From Larus michahellis (Eukaryota > Chordata > Aves > Charadriiformes > Laridae), in contig NC_133899.1 of assembly GCF_964199755.1 (NCBI RefSeq), positions 1,984,001-2,048,000 of the forward strand: a stretch of 64,000 bases of DNA. The letters run 5' to 3'. Under the pieces are notes generated by a model that was not told the origin of the DNA, searched no databases, and saw nothing but the letters and a program-made list of their open reading frames with translations. Of this stretch, positions 46,190-58,500 are shown one piece after another (the first letter of the stretch is position 1; the number at the start of each line of letters is the position of its first letter). The position numbers and the translations under genes were made by a program.

Positions 46190-46550
46190 GTGAGTGCGGC
46201 CGCACCTGGGGCGGGGGTGTGTGTGTGAATTGGTGTCTTTTTTTTTTTTTGGGGGGGTGTTGGGGTGTGTTGTGTCACCCTCCCACGCGTGAGCCGGGTC
46301 GCGGTGCTCCCCACCCGGGAGGAGCCGCCGCCGGCCCCCGGGGAGGCGGCGGGGGGGGGGGAGTCGGTGGCGGGACACGCGGCGGGGGAGGAGGGGGGGT
46401 GCAGGGGGTATAGGGACACCCCTCAGCCCCACGGGGGACTACCCTGCACGGCTTTCTCCCCCCCCGCCCCCCAAGTCCCACGCGAGACCGAGCTCGCTCT
46501 CGGGAAACGCTGCAACTTCTCCGGACCGGGTGCGGGGGCAGCGCCTTGGT

Positions 46551-46592
<42 letters not shown>

Positions 46593-49500
46593 CACCTCCC
46601 CGGGGACCGGTTGGGGCTGAAACCGTCCCGGTTTGGACACCGCCGTGTCACCCCACTCGCCCCTCTTTGCAAAGGGGGGTAGGGGGCAAAGAGGGCGCCG
46701 GGACAGCCCCGATCCCGGCGCTGCTCGGGGGGTGGCTGGCACCCATCCCGGCTCCGTGCCCGGGCACCCTCCCGGCGGGGAGCGGGGCACCCACCTCGGC
46801 GGCAGCAGCCTCTGCAAGGCCGTGGCTCCCGAGCTGCTCCCAGCCCGTTTTAAGCAACGCTGGCCTTTTGAAGGCAGATGCACCACCCACCGAGGCAACC
46901 GTCTGGCTACCAGCCTGGAAAATACCCGTGTCCTGGGACGCGCAGAACAAGAATCGGCTCTTTGAACCCCGGCTGTTTGGGGGGAGCCCGTTCGGGGATT
47001 CTCCGTTTACCTTTACATAGACGCAAAGGAAAAACCTCTCCGTAAACAGGATTGTTCAACGGGTTCCTTGTGCCCGGGCACGGGCAGGGTCCGGCCACCG
47101 CTGCCGGGCTCACGCTGCCCGTTCCAGGAGACCCGCAGCCTGGGGAAGCGGTGGCATGACTTTTGGGGTAGTGTCACCCAGAGAGGTGACATCCAGCCAA
47201 GCAGCCTTTGTCCCAGCTGCGTTTTGGGGAGCCGGGCTGGGGGTACGTGGTGCTGGCCGTGCCGCCGGCGTGGGGCGAGCTCCGCTGGCAGAGGAAGTCG
47301 GTGTCTGTTGAAAAAGCTCTTCTTTATTTGCTCTGGTTTGCTCGAGGAGTGACTCAGTGCATCGTGCAGGATGTGAGGAGGTTAATTATAACCCTGCCTA
47401 CGGACGGGGCTGGGAAGGGAAGGTGGCCGGGCACTGCTTGCACAAGGGCTCCCCGGCTGGAGGGGTGGCAGCCGCTGCTGCGGAGCACGGGAGCTGCCGG
47501 GCACATCCCATGGGCGCACGGGGTGACACGTGGCCTCTGGGCGCGGCCTCACGCATGGGGCCCTCCTGCCACAATTGTGACGATTTGGCCCCAAATTGTG
47601 CCAGGCTTGCTTGCCCACTTGCCCCACTCCGGCATGGGACGTTGTGCCGGGGAACCGCAGCCTCCCATGGCTGGTGGTGCCGGTGGCTTTGGCGTTTTCC
47701 CTCCCGGTGAGCTCGCAGGTGGCTTGTTTAAATTTGGGGGCCCCGCTTGGGCGGGGGCTGTCCTGGGAGAGCAGCTCCCTCCTGCTCCAGCCGCTTGTCA
47801 AAATAACCGTGTGGGTGACTCAGCTGGGTCTGGGGGGGCCTGGGGCCTCACACCTGCACCGAAGGGGAAACTGAGGCACAGGGGGATGTGGCTTGTCCCT
47901 CTGCACCTGGGGAGGGGAGGAAGAGCCCCGGAGCATGACCTGCCTGTGGCCCTTCCTTTCCCTGGCAATTAGGCTCTTCCCAAACGTCCGGAGGATGTTT
48001 GCTTGCGGCTCCTGGCCAGCTCGGGGTGGGTGGAGGTACGGGAGCTGGCCCCCATGGCAGGGCTCGGGGCAGCCCCCCGCTTCCCACAGGCTGGCACAGG
48101 CACGGACCCCCAGGGTGCACCTCCCAGCCATGCCACAGGCCGTATCCCCCCCCCGGCGCAGGGAGATGCCTCGGCTCTGTCCTGCCTGGCAGGGATGCTG
48201 GCGTGCATGGAGCTGGCGGGGGGGCTCAGCCTGCGGTGCACATCCCACCCGAGGGGTGACCGAGGTGGGGACCGGGCAGCGCTGCACTGGGACCCCCATG
48301 CTGGGTGATGCTCCTGGCCGTGCCGGCTCCACGGTGCTCGGGCAGGAGCAATGGATGAGGGCAGCAGCCCCCCCCTCCCTGGGGCTGCCGTGCCCCCAAA
48401 ACTGGGGGGCCTGACGCGGGGTGAGGCGAGGACATGGTCCCTCCTGGCCGAGCCCCCCTTGCCCGGCCAGGAGGTGGTGGGGTGCCGGGGGTCCCTGGGG
48501 GGGGGGCGGGTCTTGGCCAACCCTGGGTGCTGCAGGGGGCCGGTGCCCAGCTGGGTGCTGGTGGGCGCGTGGGCTGCAGCCAGCCACCTCCTGCGGTCAG
48601 GTGCTTTATATAAAATGAAGGGGGGGAAAAAAAAAAAAGAGGAGGGGAAAAAAAAAAAGAAGAAAAATTAAAAAAAAAAAAAAAAAAATAGCCACTGCTG
48701 TCTCCAAGAGCAATAACTCCCGTTTCCTCCCCAGGCGCACAGGGGGATGGGAGGTTGCAGGGCCGGCCGCCTGCAGCCTGCCTGGGCTCTGCCCGTGCCG
48801 GGGTGCTCGTCTCTCCAGGTCGGAGCCTTTTGCAAAGCCCCTTGAGGTGGGCGATGCTGTGGGGGCTCCGCGGGTGTCCCCACGCTGCCCCTGGGGCTCG
48901 TCCTGCAGGGGCTTTATCGCTCCGGGCAAGGCCAGGTTTAACCCTTTGCTGCCTCTGCGCCCCATCGCAGCAGAGTCCCGGGGTGCCCGTGGGGACTGGG
49001 CGAGGAAAGGGGGGGTGTTTGGACACAGCTTGGCACTGCCATATGGCAGACACTGTCACGGCCCCGAGCTGCACGTGGGAAATGTTATGGTGGATGCGGG
49101 AATGTCCCCGTGTGATGAGAGTGGGGGGTCCTTGGGTGCAGGTGGGTGTGAAAGCAAGAGATGTGTACGGGCATCCTGGTGCTGATCCTGGGGCTCCGGG
49201 GACTCCAAGGGCTACTCCGTCCCCTTGGCATGGGCTGCCCCCATCCTGGTGTGTGCCCGGTGTAGGGACTGCAGCCCCGGGGCCGTTGGGTGCCGGGGAA
49301 AGGGGTGTCCCCCGGCTCTAGGGTGGCAGCGAGCATCCGCCCCCGGAGCCGTTGAATTCCCTGTCCCGTTGCGGGAGGCACTGGCCGGCTGCTGGGCTTT
49401 CCCAGGCTGGCAGCCGTGGCACCCGCTGGCACCCGGCCCGGTGCCCTCCCGGGGCAGCTCCCGCAGCATCCCCCGGGAGCGGGGCTGGCCTCTGCCTCGG

Positions 49501-52500
49501 CGCTGGCAGGAGCGGGATTAACTTTCCACAAAAACAGGATGCGGCGGGTGAACCGGCGGGGCTGCTCCCTCTTCCCGGAAAGAGGAGCCGGGGCTGGGGC
49601 TGGGAACGTGCCGGCGGCTGGCTCTGCCAGCCCAGGGGCTCGCTGCTTTGGGGCTGACCGGATTTTGGGACGGGGCGAGCCTCTGTGATCGGCACTCGTT
49701 AGCCTGTCTCTGGTTTGTGGTCAGCGGGTGCAGAGCGCAGGGTCCTGGGGGCAAAGTGACACCCTGGGGACACTGTCTGGGTGTCGTTGTGTCCCCCCCC
49801 CCCCAGCCCTGGGGACCCCAGCTGGGGGCTGTTAGCCGGGAGGCAGGACCCGGCTGTGGGGAGGTGGCTTGGCAGAGCTGCCTGGCTCCGGCAGCAGGTA
49901 ACGGGCCCGTGTGAAAATAGCAGGGAATTAAAGAGCTCTGTTAATTAATCCTGAGCGGCCGCAGGTCCCTGCAGGGCCAGCAGCTGCGCCGGTGCCAATC
50001 GGCGTATGGGCTGTGTGTGGGCACAGGGTGGATGGTGCTATGGTGCCGGTGTGTGGGGCTCCCCCATCGCTGCTGGGGGCCGGGGAGCCCCCTTTCCCCA
50101 TGCAGTTGGATATGGATCCGTCCCTGGGAGCCGGCTGGGCGCGGGACGGTGCCCGATTTGCAGGGGAATGGGCTGCGCCAGACGCCGACCCTCTCCTGCA
50201 GCTGCCCTTCCCATGCTTCCCCAGCCCAGTTGCAATGGGAGAGATCCTGGTGCCGGCTCTCCCCACCCTTGCCGCCGGGTCCCTGCCCTCCCCGGGGGTC
50301 CCTGCTGACCCCCCTTCCCCTCCCACAGGGGGATCTCAAGGCCAGCGTGATGGAAACCCGGCACATCTCACCCAGCTCCCCTGTGCTGCGATTTATCCTC
50401 CTCCCGGCACATTAACGTCGTTAATATTTCAAGTGCTGCTGGCGGCCAGCGCCGGCCGCCGCGGCAGTGAACTCCCCGGCAGCGTGGGAGCTGGGCCGGC
50501 TGCTCCTAAATCCCCGCGGTCACGGAGCTGGGGAAGGCGGGGGGGGTGTCTGGGGTGCGGATCCGGGATCACCTTGCTGGGGGTACAAGGGAGATGCTCA
50601 GCGCGGGTCGGATCCTGCCCTGTGTGTGCCGCAGAGGCGAGACCGCAGGGCATGGTGGGCGATGGGTGTTGCTCGCACGGGCAGGGGGACGTTTGGTGTC
50701 ACCGTGGTGGGTGCCACCCACCCGCCTGGCTCCTCGCGGGGAGGATGGATGGGGTGCGGGAGGGCGGGTTTCGCCGCGGGGCTGCTCTCCCCCGCCGCCA
50801 CCGCCGCTCTCCCCACAGGCCAAACTGGTTTTTCTCCCCACTCTGGCGCTTTCCCCGCTGTCAGCACTGCGGGGAACTGGTTTCCTCCGACTGTGCAGGA
50901 CACGGAGCACCCACGCACCACCGGCACGGCACGCCCCGCTGAAGCTGGCCCTGCCGAGGAGGTGTGGGTGCAAAGCCAGGTACCGCGGGTGCTCCCAAAC
51001 TGGGCCGTGCCGTGCCCGGCCACACCATCAGCATCGTTTTTCCCCTCCGTTTTTCATCCTCGAGCCCTTAAAAGCTGGTTGAAGCCAGCAAGCACTGACC
51101 ATCCTGCCTTCCCGGGGATGCCGCCAGCCGGGGCAGGGGGGAGCCGCCAGCCGGAGGGTCCCGTGGGTGCTGGTTGTTCAGCCCCAGGGTGCAGAGGGGT
51201 GCTCTGCGTTTGCTGTCAGCTGCTGCTAGCCCTTCGTGGTGCCACGGGCAACCTTGAGCCGCTGCCACCAGGATGCCTGCTCTGTCCTGGCCCTTGTCTG
51301 GGAGTAATGCCCGCAGTCCTGGGGGGCTGGTGGTGTAAAATACGTGGGTCATGCTGTTCCTCTGGGCATGGGTGGTCCCCGCAGCATATGTGTGCCCAGC
51401 GATGCCCTTGGGTCTCCCCACGGTGCCCATAATCCCCGTCCTCCCCACAGCTCTCGGGCAGACCCCAGCCCAGGCAATGCCAGCGGGGCTCCATCACAGC
51501 CTTCCCGTGCTACCAGCACCCACAGGGTGACCGCAGCTGGGACGGGGGCTCACGCTGGGGCTGGTTCACCCCAGACACCTGAAGGACCCTGCCCTGGACC
51601 ATGGGGTCAGTGCCAGGATGGGGGGTGCCGGTGGCCCTCGAGGCTGGGGGTGAGGGGAGGCTGGCTGGCTCCCACGTAAGCTGGAGCGCGGCTCGCCCAC
51701 GCGCCGGGAAGGCTCCTCTCAGCCCTGTCGCCGCTGGCGCGGGAAGGGGAATATTTGCTCCATGAGATCATGGTTTGCCGAAACGTAGCCAGCAACCCTC
51801 AGCAGCGTGCGGGGAGGTGACGCGTCCTGGGGTCACCGTGGAGAGGTGGCTGGCGCGATGGTGGTGTCGGTGTCCCCCCCGCCCCCCCCCAACCCGTGGT
51901 TGGGGGCTGTCTGCACTCCCCGGGGGAGGGAGGCAGCTGGGGACCCTGCTGTGGGGTCGGGGACCGGCATTAGCCCTGATGGGTGCCGCGTGGAATGTGC
52001 CCCGGGCTGCCGGGTGCGTTCCTGGGTGCCTCCTCTCCCACCGCCCCCGCGCCCTCCAAGGATCCCCTGCCGTTCCTGGGGGGGCTGCACCGTGTCCCCC
52101 CAGGCCGCGCCGTCCTTTGCCCCAGGATGTGCTGTCCCATTGAAGCCTCGTAAACACAGGAAGGGCCGTGCCGGGCTGGTGATGCTGAGCACGTCCCCTG
52201 GCGCCCAGCCTGCCCCCAGCCCCACGGGGCCGTGGGCTGCCCTGTCAGCCCCCACTGCCTCACCCAAGTGGGGTGCCAGGGGGAGCAGGTCCCTGGCCAC
52301 GCAGAGCTGGGGTCCCCAGCGCCCGTTCCCTGTGGCTGTCCCCTCCCTGGGCTGCCCCAGAGGGATCCCCCCGACCCAGAGTGGCCAGGCACTGATTTGG
52401 TGGGTGTCCCGCAGCGGCTGTGCCCGTCACCGTGGCCTGGTGGCCGCAGGGCTGCCCCGTGTCTGGTCCCAGGTCGCGCCGATGCATGTGCCCGTGTCTG

Positions 52501-55500
52501 TCACCGCTCGCCTGGTGTGTACATGCAGCCGATGGGAACGCTGCGTCCCCAGCCGTGGTGGCAGCTGCCCCGGGATGTCCCCGCCGTGCGGTCCCTGTCC
52601 CCGCCGGCGGCAGCTCCGCGGGGTGCTGGCTCAGCCCCGCTCCCTGCCCAGCTCCTCCGACGGTTTCACGCCTGCAAACAAGCTGTAATTTAGGTCTAAA
52701 AATATGCGAGGGGGAAGGTGGTGAGCTGGTGGCGTGCCCAGAGCGGGGCTGGGTGCAGGTGAGGGGCTGTGCCACCCCCGGGGTGGCTGTGGGTGGGGGT
52801 CCCAGCCCGGTCATGGGTGTCCTGGCTCAGTCGTGGGGGGGCCCTGCAAACCTTGCAGGAAAAACGTGGAAATGCGGCAGATTTTGCTCATGGCTCTTGT
52901 CTCCCTGTCACCCCACGTATCTGGGACCACTGGTGTGTGTGTGTGTCCCCCTCCCCGTGCCACCCATGCGGGTCACAAGGACTGACCCAGCCCGGGCTCC
53001 TGCCCATGTCCCTCTCTTCCCACTGGCATTTCTGGGGGACTCGAGTCCCTGCCTGGGACTACCCATCGTTTTGGGGTGTCCCTCCCCTCCCGCTCGGGCG
53101 TCCCTCGCTGTGCAGTTCGGGGTGCCGTCCTGGGGGATCCCCGGGGCGGGGGGATACAGCCGAGGAGCCTGGGGGGGTGCGGCACCCCCCACCCAGTGCC
53201 ACATCCCCGGCACTAACCCTGCCCCTACCTCTGCCCCCAGCCTGCCTCTTCCGCTTCAACGTCCTCTCCCTGGTGTACCTGCTCTTCCTGCTGCTCCTGC
53301 CATGGTTCCCGGGGCCCACCCCGCGCTCGGCCGGAGGTAAGGGGCTCAGCCTGGGGCACGGGGACCGGGCAGAAGGGTGGGCATCATGCGGGCAGCTCCG
53401 TCCCGGGGAGGGGGGAAGCCGGGCAGCGCGGGGGCTGTCAGCCGCTCTGCGGCAGGTACCTGCCCTCCTTCTCCTGCGGTTTCCCCCCAGCTGGGCAGCG
53501 TGGCTCCGCGTGGCAGCCTCCCTCTGTTAATTATAGCCCAGCGCGGCTATTAATAGGCCTCCCGCTCCAAAACGGTCAGTTTTGAGCCCCAGCCTTATTA
53601 ACCAGAAACCTCAGGGCTGGGCTGTGCCCTCCCAGGGTGGGCAGGGATGTACCACCAGCAGCCCCTCCGCCCTGCCCGGGCACGTGGGGCACGTCCCCCC
53701 GCGGTGGGCATGCTTTGGGGGGGCACAGGGGGTGCATCCCCCACGGCGGCTGCATGGGAGCATCCCCTCCGGCGGGTGCACGGGATGTGTCCCCCCATGG
53801 TGGGCACAGGGTGCCCGTAGCCCTGCTGTCTCCCCGCCCTCCGTGCCAGGCTGAGCCATGCTGTAACGCAAGCCGGCAGCGCTTGGCACGGCCGTGGCTA
53901 AAAGCTCTGCCCTCTGAATATTTCATGGGCTCGCACGGCCCCGGAGTCCGGACGCTGCCGAGAGCTTTCACGCGGATTTACAGGAAAAAAACAAGTGGAG
54001 GGAGAGTTTTTGGCCTGGGGCCGCCCACCGGCCGGTGCGCAGCTGCGGTGGGCTCACTGCCTGCGCCGTGGCCAGGAAAACGGGCGTGCGGCCCGGGGAG
54101 CCGGGCGGGATGGGGGCACGGCTGCAGCTGGTGGAAGGTTTGACGGGGCTCGCGGTGCGGGGGACCCCCTGGCACCCACCCGCAGCCGCCCCCGCAAGGC
54201 ATTCCACCAGGGATTGGGATGGGAATGGTGAGCTGCATCCCGATGCTGGTCCCGCTGCAGTGGGGCTGGGAAGCGCGCAGTGCCAGCTGGGTCGGAGGGT
54301 GCTGCAGGGGCAAGGGAGGGTGGGAGGGAGTGTGGTTCTGGGGCCCTGGCTCCCTGCATTGCCCCGTGCCTCAGTTTCCCCAGGAATGCAGTAGAAAGAG
54401 TGTTCTTAGGCTGTGCTGGGCGCACGGTGAGACATGCAAGGTCCTGGTGGGACCCTGTCTCTGGGGCAGACCCCTGGCGTCTCTTGGCATGGCCACAGTG
54501 CACTCCTTCCCAGCTCTTCCCGGGGTTGCTGGGGATGCTGGTGCTCCTTGGTGTCACCCCGGGTGATGGGTAATGGGGTGCCCGTGTCTCGCAGGTCACA
54601 CTGTCCGCCTCCTCAAAGCTCTGCTGGGGACCAGCATCCTCTTCCTCCTCGCCCACTTCGTTTTCCAAATATGCCTGTACACGCTGCCCATCCTGGACCA
54701 GCTGCTGGGGCCCAGCTGTGAGTACGGGGTGCCAGGGCCGCCTGCCATGGGGGTGCCCACGCCTGCCCTCCCCCTCCTGCGCCTCTGCTCTCCCAGGCGT
54801 CACCCTCTCCCCGCAGTGCCCCGGGGCTGGACGCCCAAGGTGGTGACATGCGGGTGCGGGGATCCCATCCTGCTGCGTGCTGGGGGGCTGCTGAGGCTCT
54901 GCGGGGTCCCAGCCACGTGCCCAGCACCGGGGCATGCTGTGCCATGCCAGGGTGCCCGCTGGGCGGCCGCTGCGCTGGGCACAGACCCCGTCCCGGGCCC
55001 CCATGGGTGTGGGGTGTTCTTCCCGTGGGGAAGCCCCTGCTCTGGGTGGGCTGGGAGCCTGCCCGCACGGGGTCTGCCAAACTCAGCGCCTCCCTGCTTC
55101 CCCACAGGCAGCACCTGGGAGGTCCTTGCCCGGCACATCGGGGTCACCAGGTAAGGGTACCCTGGTGGTGTGGGGCTGGGGGGATGGCAGTGGCGGCGGG
55201 GGGACACCCCTGAGCCCTCCCCTGCCCCACTCTCCTCCTCCCACCCCCCAGGCTGGACTTGAGCGACATCCCCAACTCGGTGCGTCTGGTGGCACCCGAC
55301 GTTGGCATCCTGCTGGTCTCGTCCCTCTGCCTCTGCCTGTGCCGCCACCTCGTCCCCAAGGCCGGTGCTGTCGCCCGCAGCCGGAGGCCGGAGTCCCTGG
55401 AGCCCCCTGAGCGGGTGAGAGCCGGCCCTGCCGCCGTCGGCAGCATCCCACCCGCCACATCCAGCCTCCCCGCGGCATGGCGACCGGTCCCTGTCCCCTC

Positions 55501-58500
55501 CCCAGGGAGGGCAGCCCGGCACGCAGAAGCTTGGCGTGGGGACATCCCTGGTGGCCAGGGACCCAGGTTGGGGCAGTTTTGGCTGAGCGGGCAGCGGCGG
55601 AGGGCTGGGTCATCGGCACGGCACCTCATACGGGGCTGGGGTGACTCAGCCGCGGAGGAGCGCCCGTGTTTGCTCCCGCGTTGCTATAGGGATCCCGGCA
55701 AACAGCCCGGCCCTACGGCACCGCTTGATGCGGGGCTGCCCGACGGTGGTGGGAGCGCGGTGCCCGGACCCCCAGGCTCCAGCTGGCACCGCCGCACCGA
55801 AGCCCCTGGGCCGAGGAAGGGCAGCGGGGTGGGCAGTCGTGGGATGCTGGCGCCCAGCTTGAGCTCGCCGGCAGGGCGCAGGGCTGGGTGCCGTGCTGTG
55901 CCAGCGGCAGGGCACCAGGACACTGTGCTCGTGTGGCACCGGTGTCACCCAGGCAGACACAACCCCGAGTCGATGGCACCCCCCAGCTCAGCAAACACCC
56001 CTCGGGGCTCAGCCCTGTCTTGGGGTGCTCGCCTCTGGTCCGGGCTGTCGTGGTGGGCGCTCGCCTGCCCGGCTCCGGCCGTGGCCGGGCTGTAACCGGA
56101 GCGCTGGACCATGCGGATGCCTTTGCTGTGAGAGCGGGGCCAGCGCGGGAGGCAGCCTGGAAAAAAGCTCAGTGCTGGGAACCCGGGTGCCGGCGCCAAG
56201 AAAAACAGCCGCCTTTCGGAGGCGCTTTCCAAGCGGCTAATGAGATAAACACAGCCAGGTGCCGGGCTGCGCGCCCGCACAGCGCCGGGCAGGGCGCCCC
56301 GGCCGTCCATCCGTGCTCTCCCTCAAGTGGGGAAACTGAGGCACGGTGAGCAGCAGTCTGAGGCCACGGCGCTCACACCGTGCTCCTCGCCTGGCAGGGG
56401 GAAGAGCAGGACGTGGAGCGGCACGGTGATGCGGCCGATGGGGACACGCCGCTCAGCACCAGGCTGCGGGTGACGGCTCACTGGCTGCTCTGGCTGGCCG
56501 GGAAGGGCCTGGCCATCCTGCTGCTGGCCTTGGCCGGTGGGTATGGGACAGGGGGTGACATGCGGTGAGCCAGGGAGGGTCAGTGGCCACGCTGCCGTGG
56601 GGGATGCTTGGTCTGGGGAGGATGCTCGGTCCAGATGATGCTCGGCCAGGGGCTGCATGGCCGGAGGATGCTCGGCCGCGCACTGACCGCCCGCGGGGCA
56701 CTGCTCCCCAGGGATCACCCTGCCCTCCGCCTCCTCCAGCGTCTACTACCTGCTCTTCGTGGGGTTGTGCACCTGGTGGGCCTGCCACCTCCCCGCCAGC
56801 CGCCTGGCCTTCGACACCCTCTGCGTCCTCATCGGCGTCTATGCGGGCAGCCACCTCCTCTGCCTCTATGCCTACCAGACACCCTTCGTCCAGGGGGTCT
56901 TCCCGCCCCCCACCATCTGGGCACGGTGAGTCCCGGGGGAAGGAGCCGTGCCGTGGGTCTCCGTGACGCCCCGGTTGAGTGGCCAGCCCGTCGCCCCGCT
57001 CGGCCCCCGTCCTGCTGCCAGCTGCGGTGGGTCCCCGGGGAGGGTGGCCAGAGGCTGCCCAGTGAAGCCGTGTGCTGTGCCAGTGCTGGGATGGTACCGT
57101 GGCTGGCAGTGGGGGTCCTGGCTCAGCCGGGGGGTGATAACGCCACCCGCTTTGTCCTCGCAGGGTGTTTGGCTTCAAGGACATCATCCTCTACCGCAAC
57201 TGCTCCTGGCCCAACGCCCTGGTGCTCAACACCGACCACCCCTGGCCTGTCTACGCCAACCCCGGCATCCTGCTCCTGCTCTACTACACCGTGGCCACCC
57301 TGGTGAAGCTGCGCCGGCTGGATGCCAGGGTGAGGGGCTGCGGGGCTGAGCCAGACCCCATGCTGATGCCCGGCGTGCCCTGCTGCTCTCACTGCCCCAG
57401 CACTGGCATGGGGGGTTGCCCAGTGGAGGGGGGCTGGGAGGCAGTGGGGTGCCCGTGGTTGCGGGGGGTGCCTCGGCAGGGGGACAGGACATGATCCTGC
57501 TCCCCCAGCGGCTGCAGCGGGGTGCCCTGAGCTGGCTCCTGCCCCTCACAGAGAACTGCGGCACCGGCACAGCCACCGGCAAGGTCCCCGGAGAGGGAAC
57601 TGGTGGAGCTGGAGAGCTGGCCCAAGGACACCGATGGCGTGGCTGAGGACACCAAGGTGGGTTTAGGGGGGTGTGCCCCCCCTGCAGCAATGCCTGAGCT
57701 GTGGGGAGCAGGTGCGGGATGCTCTGGGGGTGCCGGGGTGGGCTCTGAGCCCTCTCTGCCCCCCCAGCCCATGCTGTCCCCCAGCACCGGGAAGCCAGGC
57801 GCTGGGGCTGAGAACTGCACCATCCACGTTATGGGCAACTCGCCGCAGCCGGGTAAGTCCATGCCCACCACCGCCTCCCCCTTCCTGTGGCCAGCCCGTG
57901 GCCCGGGGGGTGGCTCACGGTCCCCCTCCCCGCGGCCAGGCAGGAGGCGTCCGGCGGACCGGCTGCCCCTGCACGCCTTGGGCCATGTCATCATGAAGCA
58001 GAGCTACGTCTGCGCCCTCATCGCCATGATGGTAAGGGACAGGGGCCGGGGGGGATGAACATGGTGGGCACCTCCTGGACCCAGTCCAGGCGAGTGGCCG
58101 CATCCTGCTTGCCCGCAGGTGTGGAGCATCACCTACCAGAGCTGGCTGACCTTCGTGCTGCTGCTCTGGGCATGCCTCATCTGGACGGTGCGGAGCCGGC
58201 ATCACTTCGCCATGCTCTGCTCGCCCTTCCTCCTCCTCTACGGCATCGCCCTCTGCAGCCTGCAGTACGTCTGGGGCATGGATCTGGCCCCCGAGCTGCC
58301 CACCCGCGTCGGCTTCATGAGCCTCAAGCAGCTGGGGCTGGAGCACCCCACATATCCCTGCTTGGACCTGGGGGCCAAGGTAAGCTCGGTGTCCTCGTCC
58401 CTGTCCCCGCTGGCACCCGGCTGTCCTCGCTCACTGCCTGTCCCCGCAGCTCCTGTTCACCCTCACCTTCTGGCTGCTGCTGCGGGAGTTCGTTAAGGAG

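Larger units (their letters stand above)
46190..53240. other. PIEZO1 intron 1 (7 kb)
   Basis: Very GC-rich intron with no recognised gene. It holds a GT repeat, an A-rich tract and two AT-rich islets near 49,920 and 50,411. The many long ORFs on both strands reflect high GC content, not genes. Confidence 0.8.

Noticed and set aside
45016-46413. 465-codon plus-strand frame covering the PIEZO1 promoter and exon 1
   Set aside because: It crosses the TATA box and promoter, contains poly-Phe from T-runs and LGSAR repeats from the CTCGG array, and runs past the exon 1 donor. Only 46,126-46,189 is supported coding sequence.
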